Source: Salinivirgaceae bacterium (GTDB taxonomy: Bacteria > Bacteroidota > Bacteroidia > Bacteroidales > SZUA-534). From it: a stretch of DNA of 36,580 nucleotides. Positions 32,911 to 36,580 of the stretch are shown in pieces. A program made the position numbers and the translations under genes. The notes beneath the pieces were generated by a model, which was given only the letters and a program-made list of their open reading frames with translations, was not told the DNA's origin and did no database searches. The stretch lies in the NCBI GenBank assembly GCA_017650325.1, contig JAGCFC010000121.1, positions 1 to 36,580 on the forward strand. Reading direction: 5' to 3'. Position 1 is the stretch's first letter. Each line of letters opens with the position of its first letter.

Positions 32911-33956
32911 TATTTAAAGCCCATATTTTCAGCAATCTGCGCCAATGGCGAGAATGTCTTTTGAAAAACATTGCAAAAATCATCGTCTGACATACGAACC
33001 AATTCACCAACAGAATCATATACAGTAAGATAATCTTCGAGAATCTTGTTGTTAGGATTCTTCGGATAGATTGTTTTCAACGCCTTATGGTGCAACTCTG
33101 CATACGGCTTCAGGTAAACATCCAACGGCGGCAGATTGTTGCTTTTCGACGAATTAATGCTTGAATCGGCTGGCAACAAATTCCATAACAGATTGTGCGA
33201 CACAAAACTCCACGGGACAAAATGGTCTAAATCATAACCTTTCGCAACCAACAGATTGTTGGTATAAATGCAGCGAATTGAACCAACTGTTTCAATATAC
33301 GAATCCCAAAATTTGTGCTGCTGCATCAGCGAATCTCGCAAAATCGGCTTTATCAATTTTGACGGCACATCAGGCACATTCGGGTTGCGTTTTTGAAGAA
33401 ATTCCGTCAGATTCCAAAATGCGAAATCTTGCAAAATGCGATAGTGTTCGGAAAGATAGTCAATCCATTTCGGGTTCACCTCAACAAAGTCGCCATTTAT
33501 CGCATAAAGGCTCTCGTTTTCAAACCGTTGCGACCGCAAAACCACATCCTTGTCGGTAGTGTACTTTATCCACGGCGACAAAAAGCGATAAGGTACATTC
33601 AACGTGAACACCCGCAAAAGACTTTTAACCCGATTATTATCAATATTATCTATCAGTAATTGCTTGATTTTCTTTTTGTCGGCATCTATCGGAATATTCA
33701 ACTCCTTCTGTAAGGCCAACGACTGAACATACAATGAATCTGATTTGCCGAACGAAAGTTTGAAATAGTGAATCGGATACCACGATTCTGCCGCCATTCC
33801 TGCAATGATTTCCCAAAACGTAATCCTTGTTCGTCGCTCTTTTACAACGATTTCCAATATTGCCAAAAACCAGTAGAACTTGTACGTTGCGCTGGTGTTG
33901 CTGAATATCGCCGCAAGACTGGAAATGGGAAGCTTATGATTGTCTGGTAAAATCAT
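32898..33956 (-). CDS. HNH-type endonuclease
   Basis: A 352-aa protein with an HNH nuclease motif in its last third: the D244-H245 pair in GYDLDHFVPWSF, N255 and N259 in SHNLLWNLLP, and N268 to N273 in SINSSKSNN. Only one cysteine (CIYTN, C229) remains where some HNH proteins have a CxxC zinc knuckle. The N-terminal 220 residues are helical and basic (FYWFLAILEIVVKE, RYRILQDF-like segments) and are unlike domains I can name. It lies 11 nt downstream of the DUF5131 gene and overlaps the methyltransferase-HIT gene start, so it is part of the six-gene run. The target may be DNA or RNA; the motif alone cannot tell. Confidence 0.82.
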   Translation of the reverse strand: MILPDNHKLPISSLAAIFSNTSATYKFYWFLAILEIVVKERRTRITFWEIIAGMAAESWYPIHYFKLSFGKSDSLYVQSLALQKELNIPIDADKKKIKQLLIDNIDNNRVKSLLRVFTLNVPYRFLSPWIKYTTDKDVVLRSQRFENESLYAINGDFVEVNPKWIDYLSEHYRILQDFAFWNLTEFLQKRNPNVPDVPSKLIKPILRDSLMQQHKFWDSYIETVGSIRCIYTNNLLVAKGYDLDHFVPWSFVSHNLLWNLLPADSSINSSKSNNLPPLDVYLKPYAELHHKALKTIYPKNPNNKILEDYLTVYDSVGELVRMSDDDFCNVFQKTFSPLAQIAENMGFKYWER

Positions 33957-33967
33957 TTGAGTGCAAA

Positions 33968-34693
33968 TTATATTGGCATTTCCTGAACAACTTTGCCGTT
34001 GATTAATTTGCCATTCTTATGTTTATTGCGCTTAACACCATCACTTCCCCACGTTCCCCACTGTTTAAAGAAAAAGGCTGCGCCTTGTGCTTCTGTTTGT
34101 TGCTTAATATTCAACACCCAGTCCTCTTTCATTGGTCGTGCTTGCGGACCGCTTTCCCCACCAACAATTACCCAATCAATATTATTCAGATTCAATTTTC
34201 CCAAATCTTCAATCAAAGGCTCACACGAGAGGAACCGTATAGGCGCATCTAACACTCTTAAGCAATCAATACGTGATTTTGACGTTTGCGCCTCCACCGT
34301 AACACCAAGCCATACATTTTCGGGAACATTATGTGTTAAAAAATATTCTGCCATACGCTCTGCTCGTTTAGTCAACAACTGATACCTATGCTGTGGTGTA
34401 CGCTTTATAGTATTCATCACTTTATCAATGAATACAAAAGGAACATCCTTGTGGAACAAATCACTCATAGAGCAAACAAAAATGGTATGCGGATGTTGCC
34501 ATTCCAAAGGCTCTTCAAGGCAATCTTCGTGCAGAGTTACTTGAAACCCGTTTGCGTATTTATCAAGTCCCATTGCATTTAATCTGCGAGACATCACCTC
34601 CGCATAGCAATGTGCGCACCCTTGTGATATTTTTGTACACCCAGTAATGGGATTCCAAGTTTTATCAGTCCATTCTATTTTCGTGGTTTTCAC
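33968..34693 (-). CDS. DUF5131 (phage Gp37/Gp68-like) three-Cys protein with TcmP partner
   Basis: This 241-aa DUF5131 protein carries the C19-x6-C26-x2-C29 motif in WNPITGCTKISQGCAHCYAE. Other family motifs are VCSMSDLFH, LLTKRAERM, WLGVTVEAQ, FLSCEPLIEDLG and VIVGGESGPQARPM. The cluster resembles an iron-sulfur site of the radical SAM kind, though the spacing differs from the canonical CxxxCxxC. Its start overlaps the TcmP stop by 4 nt; TcmP was named for exactly this pairing. It is a distant paralogue of 13581-14384, and moderately AT-rich. The reaction is unknown. Confidence 0.9.
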   Translation of the reverse strand: MKTTKIEWTDKTWNPITGCTKISQGCAHCYAEVMSRRLNAMGLDKYANGFQVTLHEDCLEEPLEWQHPHTIFVCSMSDLFHKDVPFVFIDKVMNTIKRTPQHRYQLLTKRAERMAEYFLTHNVPENVWLGVTVEAQTSKSRIDCLRVLDAPIRFLSCEPLIEDLGKLNLNNIDWVIVGGESGPQARPMKEDWVLNIKQQTEAQGAAFFFKQWGTWGSDGVKRNKHKNGKLINGKVVQEMPI

Positions 34694-35808
34694 TTCTTTA
34701 CTATTTTATATATTACTATTCTATTCTTCTTGTACACTTGTTCATAATTAATCAATGGGGATTTTTCATTATAATCAATTATACCTTCTTTTTTCATTTG
34801 TTTTATTTTGTCTGAAGAGTGCGTAGGCAAATGCCCACATTCTAAAGTATAATCATAAACTTCTTTATTTGTGCGAAGGATTCCTTGAATGAGTTTTTCT
34901 TGTAATTCATTTTGGAAACGCTCTATTTTTGTTGGAAGTTTTCCGTCAAACAAACTTAACTGGACTTTTTTAAGGTCATCATCAATATCAAAATTTGCCT
35001 CTCCGTTTATATTGTTTTTATCCCAAGCCGTTTTTAAAAACTTGTCAACAGCTCGTGGATGTTTAGCCCCAAATATTATACCATATATGTTTGCGCCTTT
35101 TTTTATTGTAAATGGATAAAGTTTCAATTTGGAATTATTAGGCAACTTGCATTTTAATTGTTCAAGGATGCTTTTGTGGACATATTTATATGGGTTTTCT
35201 TTTATTCTATTTATATCTATTTTTAAATTAGTTTGAAATGCTTCAGTCTCACCAAATCTAATAAAATAAGATGAAGATAAAAAATACAAAAAGTCAGTTT
35301 GCGACAAACCTTCTAAATCTAAAAGGTATTTATCTGCTAAAAATTTCATTCCATTTTGGTCTAATAACACTAAAGACGGATTTGCCGATATAGTAGTTAA
35401 TGTTTTTGGAAATAGTTCTGCAAAATCACAATTTCGATAATGCAAAAACAAATATGTATCGGACAATCTAGCCAATTCGCTATCATTTTTTACAAACTCG
35501 TCACAACACTTTTGCAGCAAATTGTATTTCTCTTTTTCAAATTCATTTAAGCACATATGTATTTTGCATTTTTTATTGAAGATGTTGCCTGATTGTGCTT
35601 TAACTTGTTGTAGTAAACGAATTGGGCTACCTGCAATTCCATTAATATCACGACCCGTTCCTGCAAAAAAATCAAATATCCATAATTCCTTGTCTGGATA
35701 ACTCATAACAAATGTTGGCAACCACTCTTTCGCATAATTCTCAAATATTTCAAGTTTTGTGATAGTGCCATCATCAAATGGGTGGTCGTGTAAATCTCTT
35801 GTTGCCAT
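34690..35808 (-). CDS. tcmP: Three-Cys-motif partner protein TcmP
   Basis: A 372-aa protein starting with the family signature HPFDDGTITKLEIFENYAKEW (9-29, written in part: HPFDDGTITK, EIFENYAKEW), then WIFDFFAGTGRD (43-54), which looks like the SAM-binding loop of a Rossmann methyltransferase, and AGSPIRLL. The remainder contains the family's KFLADKYLLDLEG and FLSSSYFIRFGE segments. TcmP occurs as the companion of three-Cys DUF5131 proteins; neither function has been settled to my knowledge. It is the first gene of the minus-strand run and clearly AT-rich, pointing to transfer. Confidence 0.9.
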   Translation of the reverse strand: MATRDLHDHPFDDGTITKLEIFENYAKEWLPTFVMSYPDKELWIFDFFAGTGRDINGIAGSPIRLLQQVKAQSGNIFNKKCKIHMCLNEFEKEKYNLLQKCCDEFVKNDSELARLSDTYLFLHYRNCDFAELFPKTLTTISANPSLVLLDQNGMKFLADKYLLDLEGLSQTDFLYFLSSSYFIRFGETEAFQTNLKIDINRIKENPYKYVHKSILEQLKCKLPNNSKLKLYPFTIKKGANIYGIIFGAKHPRAVDKFLKTAWDKNNINGEANFDIDDDLKKVQLSLFDGKLPTKIERFQNELQEKLIQGILRTNKEVYDYTLECGHLPTHSSDKIKQMKKEGIIDYNEKSPLINYEQVYKKNRIVIYKIVKK

Positions 35809-36016
35809 ATACTTATATAAATTATAATTCCTTTTAGAGGTATATTATCCCAAGCAATAATTTACGAAGATAATCTGTAAATTTGACTTTTCGTAAGTAT
35901 TTCTGTTTTTTTCACATCATTAAGATTTGGCAACCTGACACATCACCTCTTTGCAATAGGTTCTTGCCAAACCAATCGGGAAGTGTCGCTTGCACATTAT
36001 TATTGCAAATAATAAA
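35809..36016. other. Region upstream of the tcmP operon
   Basis: An imperfect -7 box (TATCTTCG on the minus strand, about 35875) lies roughly 60 nt before tcmP and could drive the six-gene operon. The rest shows no ORF with support; composition shifts from AT-rich to core-like towards dnaK. Confidence 0.4.
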
Positions 36017-36046
36017 AAGCGCGCGATATACAAATACCGCGCGCTT
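36017..36046 (-). terminator. Intrinsic terminator of dnaK
   Basis: A 9-bp stem pairs aagcgcgcg (36017-36025) with cgcgcgctt (36038-36046) around a 12-nt loop. On the minus strand it is followed by tttttatt. It lies about 30 nt after the dnaK stop. Confidence 0.85.
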
Positions 36047-36075
36047 CCGACTTGTTGTATTTAACAGACAATCAA

Positions 36076-36580
36076 CTACTTAATTTCTTCGAAATCAACG
36101 TCAGTTACCTCGTCACCGCCGTTCTTGCCACCATTGTTAGCCTGCTGTTGCTGGCCAGCGTTTGGTTGAGCTTGTTGGGCTTGAGCCTGTGCGTTGTACA
36201 TGTCCTGCGAAGCGGCTTGGAATGCGGTGTTCACCTCGTTCATAGCAGCGTCGATAGCGGCAATGTCTTGAGCCTTGTGAGCGTCTTTCAGTTTGTTCAG
36301 AGCGCTCTCGATAGCCGATTTCTTGTCGGCAGGCAGTTTGTCGCCGTACTCTTTCAGGTTCTTCTCGGTTTGGAAAATCATCGAGTCGGCCTGATTGATT
36401 TTGTCGATACGCTCTTTCTCTTTCTTGTCGGCTTCGGCGTTGGCCTCGGCTTCAGCTTTCATACGCTTGATTTCGTCGTCAGACAGACCAGACGATGCCT
36501 CGATACGGATTTTCTGCTCCTTGCCAGTGGCCTTGTCTTTGGCCGAAACGTTCAGAATGCCGTTGGCGTCGATATCGAAT
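36076..36580 (-). CDS. dnaK: Molecular chaperone DnaK (Hsp70), C-terminal part, runs off the window
   Basis: The last 167 or so codons of the ATP-dependent Hsp70 chaperone. At the window edge the frame reads [16 protein letters not shown], the end of the substrate-binding beta domain, followed by the helical lid ([28 protein letters not shown]) and a Q/N/G-rich linker ending in [11 protein letters not shown], the conserved acidic tail that binds TPR-type partners. The N-terminal ATPase domain and most of the substrate-binding domain lie beyond 36580. It is a core gene and marks the right edge of the accessory island. Confidence 0.97.
   Translation of the reverse strand, partial: FDIDANGILNVSAKDKATGKEQKIRIEASSGLSDDEIKRMKAEAEANAEADKKEKERIDKINQADSMIFQTEKNLKEYGDKLPADKKSAIESALNKLKDAHKAQDIAAIDAAMNEVNTAFQAASQDMYNAQAQAQQAQPNAGQQQQANNGGKNGGDEVTDVDFEEIK

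Overview
The window looks like a chromosomal segment from an uncultured member of the Bacteroidales (Bacteroidota). The evidence is TAnnTTTG-type promoter boxes with little Shine-Dalgarno signal, a DAHP synthase fused to an AroQ chorismate mutase, a DnaK with a Q/N-rich tail ahead of the terminal acidic motif, an AGCS symporter, and a probable GH43 lipoprotein. Core genes use GC-richer codons; several inserted blocks are visibly AT-rich. No tRNA, rRNA, CRISPR array or transposase was seen.

Region 1 (2-10755) is an aromatic amino acid gene cluster: pheA, tyrA, DAHP synthase/chorismate mutase, aroB, aroD, aroA, then an acyl-ACP thioesterase, aroC and a NYN-LOTUS protein. It opens with an apparent attenuator: an 18-codon leader peptide with nine Phe/Tyr codons, an antiterminator segment just after its stop, and a 7-bp GC hairpin with nine Ts directly before pheA. 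A two-gene type II restriction-modification module (NotI-family nuclease plus D12-class adenine methyltransferase, 6211-7952) sits between aroA and the thioesterase with its own promoter.

Region 2 (10898-13234) holds a secreted protein of unknown function and a GH43 glycosidase lipoprotein, both on the minus strand.

Region 3 (about 13.3-28.9 kb) is a defence and accessory island. It contains a solitary DUF5131 protein; a five-gene minus-strand operon (5mC methyltransferase, MORC/MutL-like GHKL ATPase, Z1 ATPase, DUF4420 PD-(D/E)XK nuclease, AIPR protein) matching the computationally described MORC-type restriction systems; two DUF4143 ATPases with repeat-rich upstream regions and a shared terminator element; and an AGCS symporter. 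The last 75 bp of the DUF5131 gene recur 14.1 kb away in the same orientation, so the two copies bracket this block.

Region 4 (35808-28912, minus strand) is a tightly packed six-gene run: TcmP, DUF5131, HNH nuclease, methyltransferase-HIT fusion, NYN-fold predicted RNase and a NACHT-type NTPase with a pentapeptide-like C-terminal region. The last two overlap by 4 nt and resemble an effector plus a STAND sensor. This is the best candidate here for an undescribed defence system. The window ends in the 3' part of dnaK.
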